From the NCBI GenBank assembly GCA_963773635.1, contig CAVZBW010000001.1, forward strand, positions 62,001-126,000: 64,000 nucleotides of DNA, read 5' to 3'. Position numbers and translations under genes: made by a program. The DNA comes from CAVZBW01 sp963773635. GTDB taxonomy: Bacteria; Actinomycetota; Acidimicrobiia; Acidimicrobiales; RAAP-2. The stretch's first letter is position 1, and each line of letters opens with the position of its first letter. The notes below the pieces were generated by a model. That model ran no database searches and was not told the DNA's origin. It was given only the letters and a program-made list of their open reading frames with translations. This document shows, piece after piece, positions 53,435 through 63,839 of this stretch.

Positions 53435-55231
53435 CTAGAGGACGTCGGCGTCGAAGACGATCCCTCGGCCTCCACAGGTCGGGCAGACCGAGGACAGGGA
53501 CTCGATGAGGCCTTCGGACACCCTCTTCCGGGTCATCTCGACCAGGCCGAGCTCGGAGATGTCGAAGACCTGGGTCCGCGTCTTGTCGCGGGCCAGGGTC
53601 GCCCGGAGTGCCGCGGCCACCTTGGCCCGGTTGTCCGCCACCTCCATGTCGATGAAGTCGATCACGATGATGCCGCCGATGTCCCGCAGGCGGAGCTGGC
53701 GAGCCACCTCCTCCGCCGCCTCGAGGTTGTTCCTGAAGACGGTCTCCTCGAGGTTCGTGGAGCCGACGTTCTTCCCGGTGTTGACGTCGATGACGGTGAG
53801 CGCCTCGGTCCGCTCGATGATGAGCGACCCTCCCGAGGGGAGCCAGACCTTGCGGTCGAGCGCCTTGTGGAGCTGCTCGTGCACGTGGTACCGCTCGAAG
53901 AGCGGCAGGGGCTCGCGTTCGAGGTCGTGGTACTCCACGCGCTCGGCGAGGTCGGGGCTGACCTGGGCCACGTAGTCGCGCACCTGCTGGAAGAGGCGGT
54001 TGTCGTCGATGATCACGGCGCGGTAGTCGCTGTTGAGCTCCTCCCGCAGAAGCCGGACGGCCAGATCCGGCTCTCGGTAGAGCAGACCAGGCGACTTGCG
54101 ACGCTTGGCGTCGCGATCGATCCCCTCCCACTGCTGGAGCAGTCCCTCGACGTCGCGCCGCAGCTCGTCGGCCGAGGCTCCCTCGGCGGCGGTGCGGATG
54201 ATCAGCCCGTGGCCCTCGGGCCGGACCTCGTCGATGATCTTGCGCAGCCGCCGCCGCTCGTTGTCGCCCAGGCGCTTGGAGATGCCGAAGGCGGAGCTGT
54301 TCGGGACGAGCACCGCGAAGCGACCGGGCAGTGACACCTCCTGGGTCAGCCGGGCACCCTTGGCCCCGATCGGGTTCTTGGTGACCTGGCAGAGGATCGT
54401 CTGGCCGGGCCGCAGCACCTCCTCGATGCGGGGCTGCTGGCTGCGGGTGCCCTGCTCCAGATCGTCGGTGTCGTAGCGCACGTCGCCGCGGTAGAGCACG
54501 GCGTTCTTGGGGATCCCGATGTCGACGAAGGCGGCCTCCATGCCCGGCAGGACGTTCTGCACCCGGCCCATGTAGACGTTGCCGTCGATCTCCATCGTGT
54601 CGTCGGCGGGACGGGACACGTAGTGCTCCACGAGCGAGCGACCCTCGAGGAGGGCCATCTGCGTCACCTGGCCCTCCACGTGCACGCAGAGCAGGTACCG
54701 ACCGGGGGGCCGGGCCCGGTTGCTCCGGCCGCGGCGCCGGCTCCTCGAGCGACGGCGCGTGCCGGCGGGCGCAGTCCCCTCCTCGAGGTTCACGTCCACG
54801 TCCCCTCCAGCGCCGTCCCCGGGGCCCTCCGGGCTGTCCGTGCCCTGGGGGGCGCCCCCGTCCGACGAGGCGTCCGCCCCCGTCCTGCTGGGCACTGGCG
54901 GCCCGGGCTCGTCGCCGGCCGCCTGCGGCGCGGGCGCCGGGCGGGTATCGCCGATCTGCGGCTTGCGTGCCGGGGCGTCCTGCGAGGTGCCCGATGCCCC
55001 CGGCTCCCGTGCGGTCGCCAGGGGGCCCTGCCCGTTTCCGGCGGCGGCCGCCGGTGGTGGACTCAGGTCGTTGAGCTCACTCGAAGCTCTCGGAACAGGG
55101 ACGACCTGCTCCGAAGGGGCCCGCTCGGAGGGGGCCGGCGTCTGGCGTGGGGACCCTTGGGCCCCGCTCTCGGAGCCTCGGTCGCCACCCGGTTCGATGG
55201 GTGGCGTCGGGCCGGTGCTCGGCTGGGACAT
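53435..55231 (-). CDS. rng: ribonuclease E/G family endoribonuclease
   Basis: 598 residues. A ~175-residue Pro/Ser/Glu-rich then Arg-rich N-terminal extension precedes the catalytic core: S1 insert (GNVYMGRVQNVLPGMEAAFVD), RNase H-like part, catalytic aspartates in LTVIDVNTGKN and IVIDFIDM, and the zinc link CPTCGGRG. The extension lies N-terminal rather than C-terminal as in E. coli RNase E. ATG 55231 preferred over GTG 55249. Follows the DUF2344 gene as in many actinobacteria. Confidence 0.95.
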   Translation of the reverse strand: MSQPSTGPTPPIEPGGDRGSESGAQGSPRQTPAPSERAPSEQVVPVPRASSELNDLSPPPAAAAGNGQGPLATAREPGASGTSQDAPARKPQIGDTRPAPAPQAAGDEPGPPVPSRTGADASSDGGAPQGTDSPEGPGDGAGGDVDVNLEEGTAPAGTRRRSRSRRRGRSNRARPPGRYLLCVHVEGQVTQMALLEGRSLVEHYVSRPADDTMEIDGNVYMGRVQNVLPGMEAAFVDIGIPKNAVLYRGDVRYDTDDLEQGTRSQQPRIEEVLRPGQTILCQVTKNPIGAKGARLTQEVSLPGRFAVLVPNSSAFGISKRLGDNERRRLRKIIDEVRPEGHGLIIRTAAEGASADELRRDVEGLLQQWEGIDRDAKRRKSPGLLYREPDLAVRLLREELNSDYRAVIIDDNRLFQQVRDYVAQVSPDLAERVEYHDLEREPLPLFERYHVHEQLHKALDRKVWLPSGGSLIIERTEALTVIDVNTGKNVGSTNLEETVFRNNLEAAEEVARQLRLRDIGGIIVIDFIDMEVADNRAKVAAALRATLARDKTRTQVFDISELGLVEMTRKRVSEGLIESLSSVCPTCGGRGIVFDADVL

Positions 55232-55256
55232 GGGGAGGTTTCCTTCCACCTACGAC

Positions 55257-56006
55257 TCACGACGCACGCTCCTGACCGGTGACGGTGGCCCCAGGCGAGA
55301 GCGGCACACCATCCCATGGCAGGGGTTCAAAGCGATCGCCGTCACGTTCAATCCATTGGTGCGTTCTGCGGCTCCGGGCGAGGAAGAGATCCGCCCCGAG
55401 GGCCGCGACCAGGTCCGCTGGTCGCACGCCACGCGGCCGGGCGTCGACCTCCACGGTCACGCACGATGCCGGTCCACTGGGTCCTGGAGACTGCTCGAGG
55501 CGCATGTGTCGCACCGGTGCGCGGACGTCCTCTCGGACCTCGATACCCCTGCGCAGCCTGGTCACCGTCACGCTCTGAGAGGAGCCGAAGCGCTCGACTC
55601 GGGTCGCCAGCTCCTCTCCGGACACGCCGTCTACCTCCAGTTCCCAGGTACTCGATGTTACCGCCTGCTGGAGCGACGGCGTGTCTCCTCCGCGATCCGC
55701 CACCAGCATGGTTGTGATGCCGTCGGGCAGCGCTTCGGTCAGGAGCCTCGGCAGGTCGCACCGCTCGGAGGGCCGCTCCAGGCGGATGTCGAGGTACTCC
55801 GCGACCGACTCGGCACCGGTCGGAAGGGCGAGGCCGAAGCTCAGCAGCGGCCTCGGCGAGAAGCCCTTGGACCACGCCACCGGCAGCCCGATGCGGCGAA
55901 CCGCCCGCTCCCACGCCCGGGCGACGTCACGGTGGCTGGCGAAGCGCACCTTGCCCAGCTTGGCGAAGCGGATGCGGAACCAGGGCCCGGGGGAGGCGTC
56001 GGACAC
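55257..56006 (-). CDS. TIGR03936/DUF2344 radical-SAM-associated protein
   Basis: 249 residues. RIRFAKLGKVRFASHRDVARAWERAVRR and PVAWSKGFSPRPLLSFGLALPTG are the family signature. Always encoded beside the TIGR03960 radical SAM protein, either fused or adjacent; molecular function undetermined. GTG 56006 overlaps the end of that gene. Confidence 0.93.
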   Translation of the reverse strand: MSDASPGPWFRIRFAKLGKVRFASHRDVARAWERAVRRIGLPVAWSKGFSPRPLLSFGLALPTGAESVAEYLDIRLERPSERCDLPRLLTEALPDGITTMLVADRGGDTPSLQQAVTSSTWELEVDGVSGEELATRVERFGSSQSVTVTRLRRGIEVREDVRAPVRHMRLEQSPGPSGPASCVTVEVDARPRGVRPADLVAALGADLFLARSRRTHQWIERDGDRFEPLPWDGVPLSPGATVTGQERAS

Positions 56007-56007
56007 C

Positions 56008-58005
56008 TCAGCGACCGCGGGACGGGACGAGCTGCACGGGCACCGGGGAGGCGCCGGGCAGCTCCTGGCCGGTCCCCTGGCTCCCACCCGCCGGTGGTAC
56101 CGCAGAGGCCACGACGTGCTCCAGGCCGTATCCGGTGCAGGCCCCGCAGTCGTAGCAGGGGGTCCAGCGGCAGTCCTCCAGACCCACCTCCTGGAGAGCG
56201 TCCTGCCACTCAGCCCAGAGGAAATCGCGGTGCAGCCCCGCAGAGAGATGGTCCCAGGGAAGCGCCTCGTTCTCGGCCCGGGGCCGGTACACGAGGTCGT
56301 CGAGGTCGAGTCCCTCGGCCTCGAGGGCCTCGACCCACCGGGAGAGGTCGAAATGCTCGGACCATTCCTGGAAGGTGCCGCCGGCGCGCCAGACCCGCTC
56401 GATCACCGGTCCGAGACGACGATCTCCCCTACTCACGAGGCTCTCGGCGATCGATGCCTCGGGATCGTGCCAGCGCACGGTGAGGCCCTTGACGCGCCGG
56501 CTCGCCTCGCGGAGCAGCCGGACCCGGCGATGAAGCTCCTCGACCGTGCACTGCCCAAACCATTGAAAAGGCGTCTGGGGCTTGGGCACGAAGCCCCCGA
56601 CCGATGCCACCACGGTCACGGACCGGTGGTAGCGGCGACCGATCTCGACGCACCTGCGGCCCAGCTCGGCGATGCCGAGAACGTCCTCGTCGCGCTCGGT
56701 CGGCAGGCCGATCATGAAGTAGAGCTTGACCCGCCTCCAACCCTGGCCAAAGGCCGCATCGACGGCACCGTAGAGGTCGTCGTCGACGATGAGCTTGTTG
56801 ATCACCCGCCGCATGCGCCACGTGCCACCCTCCGGCGCAAAGGTCAGACCGGTCCGGCGCACCCGCTGGATCTCGCTCGCCGTGCCCACGGTAAAGGCGT
56901 CGACGCGGAGGCTCGGCAGGCTGACGGACACCCGCTCGCCGTGGCGGGGGTCGCGGATCACCTCCCGCACCGTCTCTTCGATCCCGGAGAAGTCGGCGGT
57001 CGAGAGGGAGGTGAGCGCGACCTCGTCGTACCCGGTGCGCTCCAGCCCGTCCCTCACCATGTCGAGCACCTGCCGTTGCGGTCGCTCGCGCACCGGACGG
57101 GTGATCATGCCGGCCTGGCAGAAACGGCAGCCCCTCGTGCAGCCGCGGAAGACCTCCACGTTGAGACGGTCGTGGACCACCTCGGTCACCGGCACCAACT
57201 GGTGCCGGGGGTAGGGCCACTCCCCGAGGTCCGCCACGGTGCGCTTCTCGATCTGCTCGGGGACCCCCGGGGCGCCGGGCCGGACCGCGGCGAGGCGCCC
57301 GCCGACGTAGCGGGCCTCGTACAGGGCCGGGACGTAGACACCGGGCACGCCGGCGAGGCGGTGGCGCAGGTCAACCCTCTCCCGCCGCTCGGGATCCTCG
57401 TCCAACCAGGGGTTGATCGCCTCGGTGATCTCGCCGACCACCTCCTCGCCGTCTCCGAGGACGAACGCGTCGACGAAGTCCGACAGCGGCTCGGGGTTGA
57501 AGGCGCAATGACCACCGGCGAGCACCAGCGGGTCCCGCCCGTCGCGCTGGTCCGCTCGGAGGGGAAACCCGGCCAGGTCGATCATGTTGAGGACGTTCGT
57601 GTAGACGAGCTCGGCCGAGAGGTTGAACGCCAGGACGTCGAAGGCGGAGGCCGGCAGGTGCTGGTCGACCGAGAAGAGCGGCACCTCCGCCGCCCGCATG
57701 GCGGCCTCCATGTCCAGCCAGGGCGCGTAGGTGCGCTCGGCGACCGCGTCCTCGCGCTCGTTGAGGAGCTCGTAGAGGATCTGGAGTCCCTGGTTTGGCA
57801 GCCCGATCTCGTAGGTGTCCGGGTAGGCCAGCAGCCAGGCAACCTTCCCCGGGCCGTGCACCGGCCGGAGGGCGCCCTGCTCCCCACCGATGTAGCGCGC
57901 CGGCTTCTCGACCGTGGCGAGCAGGCGCTCGATCATCGGCCAGAGGGATCCCGGCGCCTCGGGCACAGGTGGGGCCAGCGCGTCCAGGGCGGCGCGGCGC
58001 ATCAT
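56008..58005 (-). CDS. TIGR03960-type B12-binding radical SAM protein
   Basis: 665 residues. N-terminal cobalamin-binding-like part (WLLAYPDTYEIGLPNQGLQ, AFNLSAELVYTN), then the radical SAM cluster motif CTRGCRFCQAG, and a C-terminal cysteine motif CYDCGACTGYGL. Conserved beside DUF2344 and RNase E/G and near mre genes; reaction unknown. ATG 58005 (or 58002) follows AGGAGG. Confidence 0.95.
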   Translation of the reverse strand: MMRRAALDALAPPVPEAPGSLWPMIERLLATVEKPARYIGGEQGALRPVHGPGKVAWLLAYPDTYEIGLPNQGLQILYELLNEREDAVAERTYAPWLDMEAAMRAAEVPLFSVDQHLPASAFDVLAFNLSAELVYTNVLNMIDLAGFPLRADQRDGRDPLVLAGGHCAFNPEPLSDFVDAFVLGDGEEVVGEITEAINPWLDEDPERRERVDLRHRLAGVPGVYVPALYEARYVGGRLAAVRPGAPGVPEQIEKRTVADLGEWPYPRHQLVPVTEVVHDRLNVEVFRGCTRGCRFCQAGMITRPVRERPQRQVLDMVRDGLERTGYDEVALTSLSTADFSGIEETVREVIRDPRHGERVSVSLPSLRVDAFTVGTASEIQRVRRTGLTFAPEGGTWRMRRVINKLIVDDDLYGAVDAAFGQGWRRVKLYFMIGLPTERDEDVLGIAELGRRCVEIGRRYHRSVTVVASVGGFVPKPQTPFQWFGQCTVEELHRRVRLLREASRRVKGLTVRWHDPEASIAESLVSRGDRRLGPVIERVWRAGGTFQEWSEHFDLSRWVEALEAEGLDLDDLVYRPRAENEALPWDHLSAGLHRDFLWAEWQDALQEVGLEDCRWTPCYDCGACTGYGLEHVVASAVPPAGGSQGTGQELPGASPVPVQLVPSRGR

Positions 58006-58027
58006 CGGACGCCCTCCTGCATGCCCC

Positions 58028-58585
58028 TCATCGGACGCTGTCCAGTCGGCGGGCCATCAGCCGCCGCCGGGAACGCCGGCGATTCCCCACGGGGCTGTCG
58101 AGCGCCCACCCCACCATCCGGCAGGCCACGGGCGAGAGCACCGCGTTGATCACCGCGACCACGGTGACCACCGCAGCCAGGTCCACCTTGACCATCTCGT
58201 CCTGGCCGAGCACCGCTCCGAGCACCGCGTACAGCATGACCGCGACCGCGCTGGCCGCCAGGGCGATCAGCGGGGTGAGCCACCAGAAGCCCTCCCGGCG
58301 CGAACCCCCGGCGTCCATGACGTAGCCGACAGAGAAGCCCACCAGGGAGTAGACGAGTGCCGAGAGGCCGAACGGGGTGGGCAGCAGGAGGTCCGTGGCG
58401 ATCCCGGCGGCGAAGCCCGTTGCGGCCCCGATCTCGGGCCCCCCGACCACGCCGGCGGCGATCGGCATGAGCAGCATCAGGTCCGGGTGGGCCCCGGCGA
58501 TCCGTAGGTCGAGCCCGACCGTGTACTGGATGATGACCATCAGCACGATCAGCATGAAGAGCCGGAACGCCTCCCGGCCGTTCAC
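58028..58585 (-). CDS. mreD: rod shape-determining protein MreD
   Basis: 185 residues, about five hydrophobic spans (LFMLIVLMVIIQYTVG, MLLMPIAAGVVGG, LTPLIALAASAVAVMLYAVLGAVLG), basic C-terminus. GTG 58585 overlaps the mreC stop (GTGA). Confidence 0.92.
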   Translation of the reverse strand: MNGREAFRLFMLIVLMVIIQYTVGLDLRIAGAHPDLMLLMPIAAGVVGGPEIGAATGFAAGIATDLLLPTPFGLSALVYSLVGFSVGYVMDAGGSRREGFWWLTPLIALAASAVAVMLYAVLGAVLGQDEMVKVDLAAVVTVVAVINAVLSPVACRMVGWALDSPVGNRRRSRRRLMARRLDSVR

Positions 58586-59427
58586 GGCGTCGGCTCCCAG
58601 AGCAGCACGTCGACGTAGGCCAGGTCGGACAGGTTGGCCGTGGGCGTCACGTGGATCGTGACCTGGGCCTCACCCGAGACCTGGTGGTAGGAGGACACCT
58701 TGGACACGGGAATGCCCGCGGGCAGCGAGCCACCGGTGCCGCCGTTGGTGTACATGATCTCGCCCTTGGAGAGGGCGGTGTTGGGCTGGACGTAGTTGAC
58801 GGACATCTGCTGGCCCGGGCCCTGACCCTGGGTGATCCCCCAACACGTGGTGCAGGTGGAGGGCCCGAAGGCCACCCCCACCTTGGACTGTCCGTCGGTC
58901 ACGAGCGTGACGATGGCCGTCTTGCGGTACGACTGGGTGACGACGCCCACCAATCCGCCGTTACCCACCACCGGCATCCCCGTGTACACCCCTCGAGAGG
59001 TACCGAGGTTGATCTCGATGTCCGCATCGAAATTGGAGAGCTGATAGCTCACCACCGAGGCCGTGGCCTTGGGGATCCCCGGCAGAAACGACAGGTTCTG
59101 GAGCGACTGGACCTGCTGGACCTGCCGCTGGGTGTAGTGGACGCCCGACTGCTGCTCCTCCAGCCGGCCGATGGTGGCCCGGAGCTGGTTGTTCTGCTCC
59201 TGGAGCCCGCGATAGTTGACCGCCCCCGCAAAGAAGTTGCCGATCGGGTCCACCACCGCGTTGACCCCGCTGCGCACCGGCGAGAACACGTCGTTGGCAA
59301 AGGATTTCAGCCCCGAGGTGATGTGGTGGGTGCCGGCACGCTCGTCGAACGTGATGATCGTGATGGAGATGAGCACCAGGATGGCGATGGTGATCCAGGT
59401 GCGTCGGGACCGCCGGGGTCGGGGCAC
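58582..59427 (-). CDS. mreC: rod shape-determining protein MreC
   Basis: 281 residues: basic start, one signal-anchor span (TWITIAILVLISITIITF), a coiled-coil stretch around GLQEQNNQLRATIGRLEEQQ, then the beta-domain (GTSRGVYTGMPVVGNGGLVGVV). Links MreB to the periplasmic wall machinery. Confidence 0.94.
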   Translation of the reverse strand: MPRPRRSRRTWITIAILVLISITIITFDERAGTHHITSGLKSFANDVFSPVRSGVNAVVDPIGNFFAGAVNYRGLQEQNNQLRATIGRLEEQQSGVHYTQRQVQQVQSLQNLSFLPGIPKATASVVSYQLSNFDADIEINLGTSRGVYTGMPVVGNGGLVGVVTQSYRKTAIVTLVTDGQSKVGVAFGPSTCTTCWGITQGQGPGQQMSVNYVQPNTALSKGEIMYTNGGTGGSLPAGIPVSKVSSYHQVSGEAQVTIHVTPTANLSDLAYVDVLLWEPTP

Positions 59428-59446
59428 GCGCGGCGCCTGGCTGCGG

Positions 59447-60476
59447 TCAGCGAGAGGTGGAGGTGATCAGCACTCGCTTGAGGGCCTCGAACTCTTCGAG
59501 GCACTGACCACTGCCAACCGCGACACAATTCGAGCGGATCTCTCGCCACGACGATGGGCATGCCGGTCTCCTGCTGCAGGCGAGAGTCCAGCCCGTGCAG
59601 GAGCGCGCCGCCCCCGGTCAGCACGATTCCCTGCTCCATGATGTCGGCCGCCAGCTCGGGCGGGGTCCGGTCGAGCGTGACTTTGACCGCGTCGATGACG
59701 GAGGAGACTGGCTCGTCGATGGCATGGCGGATCTCCTCGGTGGACACCACGACGGTCTTGGGGAGCCCCGTCACCAGGTCGCGACCCCGGATCTCGGCGT
59801 GCAGCTCCTCCTCGAGGGGAAAGGCCGAGCCGAGGGCGATCTTGATCTCCTCGGCCGTCCGCTCGCCGAGGGCCAGGCTGAATTCCTTCTTGACGAAGCT
59901 GACGATCGCCTCGTCGAGCTCGTCACCCCCGATGCGGACGGATTGGCTGGTCACGATCCCGCCCAGCGAGATGACGGCGACCTCGGTGGTGCCACCACCG
60001 ATGTCCACCACCATGTTGCCCGTCGGCTCGTGCACCGGAAGTCCGGCGCCGATGGCCGCGGCCATCGGCTCCTCGATGATGTACGCCTTGCGCGCCCCGG
60101 CGTACTCGGCGGCCTCCATGACCGCCCGCTGCTCCACCCCGGTGATCCCGGACGGCACGCAGATGACCATCCTCGGCTTGGCGAAGCGCCGCTGGTGCAC
60201 CCGGTGGATGAAGTAGCGGAGCATCTTCTCGCAGATCTCGAAGTCCGCTATGACGCCGTCCTTGAGCGGCCGGATCGCCTGGATGTTGCTGGGCGTACGG
60301 CCGATCATGCGTTTGGCCTCTGCGCCGACGGCAAGCGGGCGTCCGTCCTTGACGTCGACCGCGACCACCGAAGGTTCGTTCAGGATGATGCCGCGCCCTC
60401 GCACGTAGACGAGGGTGTTCGCGGTACCGAGGTCTACGGCCATGTCACGGCCCAGCAAGAAAAGTTGGTTGGGCAT
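59447..60476 (-). CDS. mreB: rod shape-determining protein MreB, frame broken by one extra base near the end
   Basis: Actin-like filament protein, 342 residues after repair. MAVDLGTANTLVYVRGRGI, VPSGITGVEQRAV, DIGGGTTEVAVISLGG and GIVLTGGGALLHGLD are canonical. After VVARDPL the frame slips into a long nonsense tail ending at 59307. Removing one base near 59531 restores NCVAVGSGQCLEEFEALKRV and a stop at 59447, 20 bases before mreC. Sequence error is likely. Confidence 0.94.
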
Positions 60477-60659
60477 CAGGCGTCGTCCTTGGCGCGGAAG
60501 GCATCGGGATCGCAGACAGTCGCCTCGCCGATCCTGGTGCCAACAATGGTTACTGCCAGGTTAGCGCCGAACAGGGCTCCAGACAGGCGCGGGCACTCCC
60601 GGGCGCGACGCACCTGCCCACACGGCGCCCACTGGAGGGCGACCAACGCACGGGGCGGG

Positions 60660-61070
60660 TCAGGCGAGGTCCGGGAAGAACAGTGCGATCTCCCGGGCAG
60701 CGGACGCCACGGAGTCCGAGCCGTGGACCAGGTTCTCGGTCTGATCGATGGCCAGGTCCCCACGGATGGTGCCGGGAGCCGCCTCCTTGGGATTGGTGGC
60801 ACCCATGAGATTGCGCACCACCTGGTGGGTGTCCGCCGGGCCCTCCACGACCATCACCACCGCCGGAGACCGCGTGATAAACGCCAGCAGATCCTGGTAG
60901 AAGGGCTTTTCACGGTGCTCCTCGTAGTGGCGACCCGCCACCTCGGGAGCGATCTGCCGCAACTCCGCAGCGGCCAGCCGCAGGCCCTTGCGCTCGAGAC
61001 GCCCGACGATCTCTCCGACGAGGCCCCGTTCCACGGCGTCGGGCTTGACGATGACCAGGGTTCGTTCCAC
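60660..61070 (-). CDS. ndk: nucleoside diphosphate kinase
   Basis: 136 residues. RTLVIVKPDAVERGLVGEI, phosphohistidine motif NLVHGSDSVASAAREI, PGTIRGDLA. GTG 61070 follows a TACGGT box by 9 bases. Past its stop, a small CGCCC/GGGCG hairpin lies in the 183-base gap before mreB, in which nothing else is recognised. Confidence 0.97.
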   Translation of the reverse strand: MERTLVIVKPDAVERGLVGEIVGRLERKGLRLAAAELRQIAPEVAGRHYEEHREKPFYQDLLAFITRSPAVVMVVEGPADTHQVVRNLMGATNPKEAAPGTIRGDLAIDQTENLVHGSDSVASAAREIALFFPDLA

Positions 61071-61079
61071 GGGGCCGGC

Positions 61080-61085
61080 ACCGTA
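61080..61085 (-). promoter_or_regulatory. -10 box of ndk (near-leaderless)
   Basis: TACGGT ends 9 bases before GTG 61070. Confidence 0.35.
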
Positions 61086-61127
61086 GCATCCATCGCCCCC
61101 CGCCCAACGTCACGGGGCCCCCACCGC

Positions 61128-62460
61128 TCACCCCTGGTGGGCGCCCTCCAGCAGGAGGGCCCGGGCATCGGTCACCACGTACAGGGAGCCGGCCACGATG
61201 CCCATGCCCCCGGGGCGGAGCTGGGCCCGTGCGGCCGCCACCGCCTCCCGGACCGTTGCCGCCGTCTCCACGGGCAGACCGAGCGCCTGGGCAGCCTCGG
61301 CCACCACCTCGGCCGGCAGGGCTCTCGGAGAATCCGGAGCGCAGGCCACCACGCTGTGGATTCCCGCCGGCAGGAGCGCCTCGAGCATGGCCAGGGGATC
61401 TCGGCCCTGCAGCATCCCGATCACGGCCACGCGCTCGGTCCTCGACCGAGAACTCGTCCTGCAGCGCCGCCGCGAGCGCGCCCATGCCCGCGACGTTGTG
61501 GGCGCCGTCGACGACCCAGAGTGGCCGGCGTCCCACCACCTCCAGGCGACCGGGGACCCGCACCTCTCCCAGTCCCTCCTCGATCACCTCGTCGGAGAGC
61601 GGCGAGGAGAAGAAGGCCTCCGCAGCCGCCACGGCGCAGGCGGCGTTGAGGCCCTGATGGGCGCCTCGGAGCGGCACGAGCACCTCCCCGTAGGCCGCCC
61701 CGGGGGTGCGGAGGTCGACCAGCCGGCCGCCCACGGCCACCCGGTTGGAGGTGCATGCGAACTCCCGGTCGCGCACCCACACCTGGGTGGCGCCTCGCTC
61801 GTGGGCCGCCTCCTCGATGAGGCGCACCAGGCCGGGGTCCGTCTCCCCGACGATCGCGACGCTGCCGGGCTTGACGATCCCCGTCTTGTCGCGGGCGATG
61901 CCCTCGAGCGTCGGTCCGAGCACCTCGGTGTGGTCGTAGCTGATGTTGGTCACGACCGCCACGTCCCCTCGCACGACGTTGGTCGAGTCCCAGGTGCCGC
62001 CCAGGCCGACCTCCACGACCGCGACGTCGACGGCCTCGTCGGCGAACCACCAGAGGGCGGCGGCGGTGAGGATCTCAAAGCGGGTGGGTCGATCCACCAT
62101 CACCGAGACCGCTCGGGCCACGGTATCGAGGACCTCGGCGAACCGATCGTCGTCGATGGGCACGCCCCCCCGGGCCAGCCGGTCGTTGACCCGCTCGAGG
62201 TTCGGGCTTGTATAGGTGCCGACGGACAAGCCCTTGCTCTGCATCAGCGAGCTCACCATGGCGGCCGTCGAGCCCTTGCCGTTGGTGCCGGTGAGATGCA
62301 CGGCGGCCAAGGCCTCCTGGGGGTCCCCCAGCAGGTGCACGAGCTCCCACATCCGCTCGAGCGTCGGCAGGGAGCGCCGCGTCGGCATCTTGGACTCGAA
62401 GTCGATGTGGGAGTCGAGCCAGGCCAGGGCCTCGTCGAGGGAGGAGAAGGGCGCGCTCAC
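61128..62460 (-). CDS. folC: dihydrofolate/folylpolyglutamate synthase, frame broken by one extra base
   Basis: 443 residues after repair. HLTGTNGKGSTAAMVSSLM (P-loop), TSPNLERVNDR, VEVGLGGTWDSTN, SYDHTEVLG, RDKTGIVKPG and VVDGAHNVAGMGAL are canonical for the Mur-ligase-like family. The frame breaks after DEFSVED; removing one base at about 61437 gives SVEDERVAVIGMLQGRDPL and a normal C-terminal domain ending at 61128. GTG 62460. Usually preceded by valS, which is absent here. Confidence 0.93.
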
Positions 62461-62525
62461 GCGATCACACCGGGAGGTAGGGCTCGAGCGTCAGCAGGCG
62501 GACGAGCGGGCGGAAGACCGCCTAC

Positions 62526-63803
62526 TCAGGATGCCGCCCGGCGGCTGCGGCTGGACTTCGCCGGACGGTCCCCCACCGGCACCAGGGTGGGATTGACACG
62601 ATCCAGCACGACCGCCCGATCGATCACGCACTTGGAAACGTCGTCGCGGCTCGGCAGGTCGTACATGACGTCGAGGAGCACCTCCTCGAGGATCGCCCTG
62701 AGGCCGCGGGCACCCGTCCCCCGCAGCAGGGCCTGCTCGGCCACCGCCTCGAGCGCGTTGTCTGCGAACTCGAGCTCGACGCCGTCGAGGTCGAACACCC
62801 GCACGTACTGACGGGTCAGGGCGTTTTTGGGCTCGACCAGGATCCGGATGAGGGCGTCCTTGTACAGCTGGGACACCGCACCCACGACCGGCAGTCGACC
62901 GATGAACTCGGGAATCAGGCCGAACTTGATCAGGTCCTCGGGGAGGACGTCACGCATGATCTCGGTATCGTCGCGCTCGCTCTGGTTGCGCACCTCCGCA
63001 CGGAAGCCGATCCCCTTGCGACCGATCCGACTCTCGATGATCTTGTCGAGACCGGCGAACGCACCTCCGCAGATGAAGAGGATGTTGGTCGTGTCGATCT
63101 GGATGAACTCCTGGTGGGGATGCTTGCGGCCCCCCTGGGGCGGAACCGAGGCGGTCGTCCCCTCGAGGATCTTGAGCAGGGCCTGCTGGACACCTTCGCC
63201 GGACACATCGCGCGTGATCGAGGGGTTCTCGCTCTTGCGGGCGATCTTGTCGATCTCGTCGATGTAGATGATCCCGGTCTCGGCCCGCTTGACGTCGTAG
63301 TCGGCGGCCTGGATCAGTTTGAGCAGGATGTTTTCGACGTCCTCACCGACGTAGCCGGCCTCAGTCAGGGCGGTGGCATCGGCGATGGCGAAGGGCACGT
63401 TCAGCATGCGCGCCAGGGTCTGTGCCAGGAGCGTCTTGCCACAGCCGGTCGGGCCGAGCAGCAGGATGTTGGACTTGGCCAGCTCCACCCCGTCGTCTGC
63501 CGGCGGTCCCGCCTGCACCCGCTTGTAATGGTTGTAGACGGCAACGGAGAGGATCTTCTTCGCGTACTCCTGCCCGACCACGTAGTCGTTGAGGAATTCG
63601 AAGATCTCCCGGGGCTTGGGCAGCTCCTCGAAGTTGAGCTCGGTGGTCTCGGTGAGCTCCTCCGCGATGATGTCGTTGCACAGGTCGATGCACTCGTCGC
63701 AGATATAGACGCCGGGACCGGCGATGAGCTTCTTTACCTGCTTCTGCGATTTACCGCAGAAGCTGCACTTGACCAGATCACCACCCTCGCCGAACTTCGC
63801 CAC
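62526..63803 (-). CDS. clpX: ATP-dependent Clp protease ATP-binding subunit ClpX
   Basis: 425 residues: C4 zinc finger (CSFCGK ... CDECIDLC), Walker A GPTGCGKTLLAQ, Walker B IIYIDEIDK, IGF-like loop region, sensor 2 GTGARGLRAI. GTG 63803 has GGGGAGC upstream. Directly downstream of clpP, the standard pair. Confidence 0.98.
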   Translation of the reverse strand: MAKFGEGGDLVKCSFCGKSQKQVKKLIAGPGVYICDECIDLCNDIIAEELTETTELNFEELPKPREIFEFLNDYVVGQEYAKKILSVAVYNHYKRVQAGPPADDGVELAKSNILLLGPTGCGKTLLAQTLARMLNVPFAIADATALTEAGYVGEDVENILLKLIQAADYDVKRAETGIIYIDEIDKIARKSENPSITRDVSGEGVQQALLKILEGTTASVPPQGGRKHPHQEFIQIDTTNILFICGGAFAGLDKIIESRIGRKGIGFRAEVRNQSERDDTEIMRDVLPEDLIKFGLIPEFIGRLPVVGAVSQLYKDALIRILVEPKNALTRQYVRVFDLDGVELEFADNALEAVAEQALLRGTGARGLRAILEEVLLDVMYDLPSRDDVSKCVIDRAVVLDRVNPTLVPVGDRPAKSSRSRRAAS

Positions 63804-63839
63804 CGCTCTGCGCTCCCCTCGTCTCTGTGCAGTCGGGTC

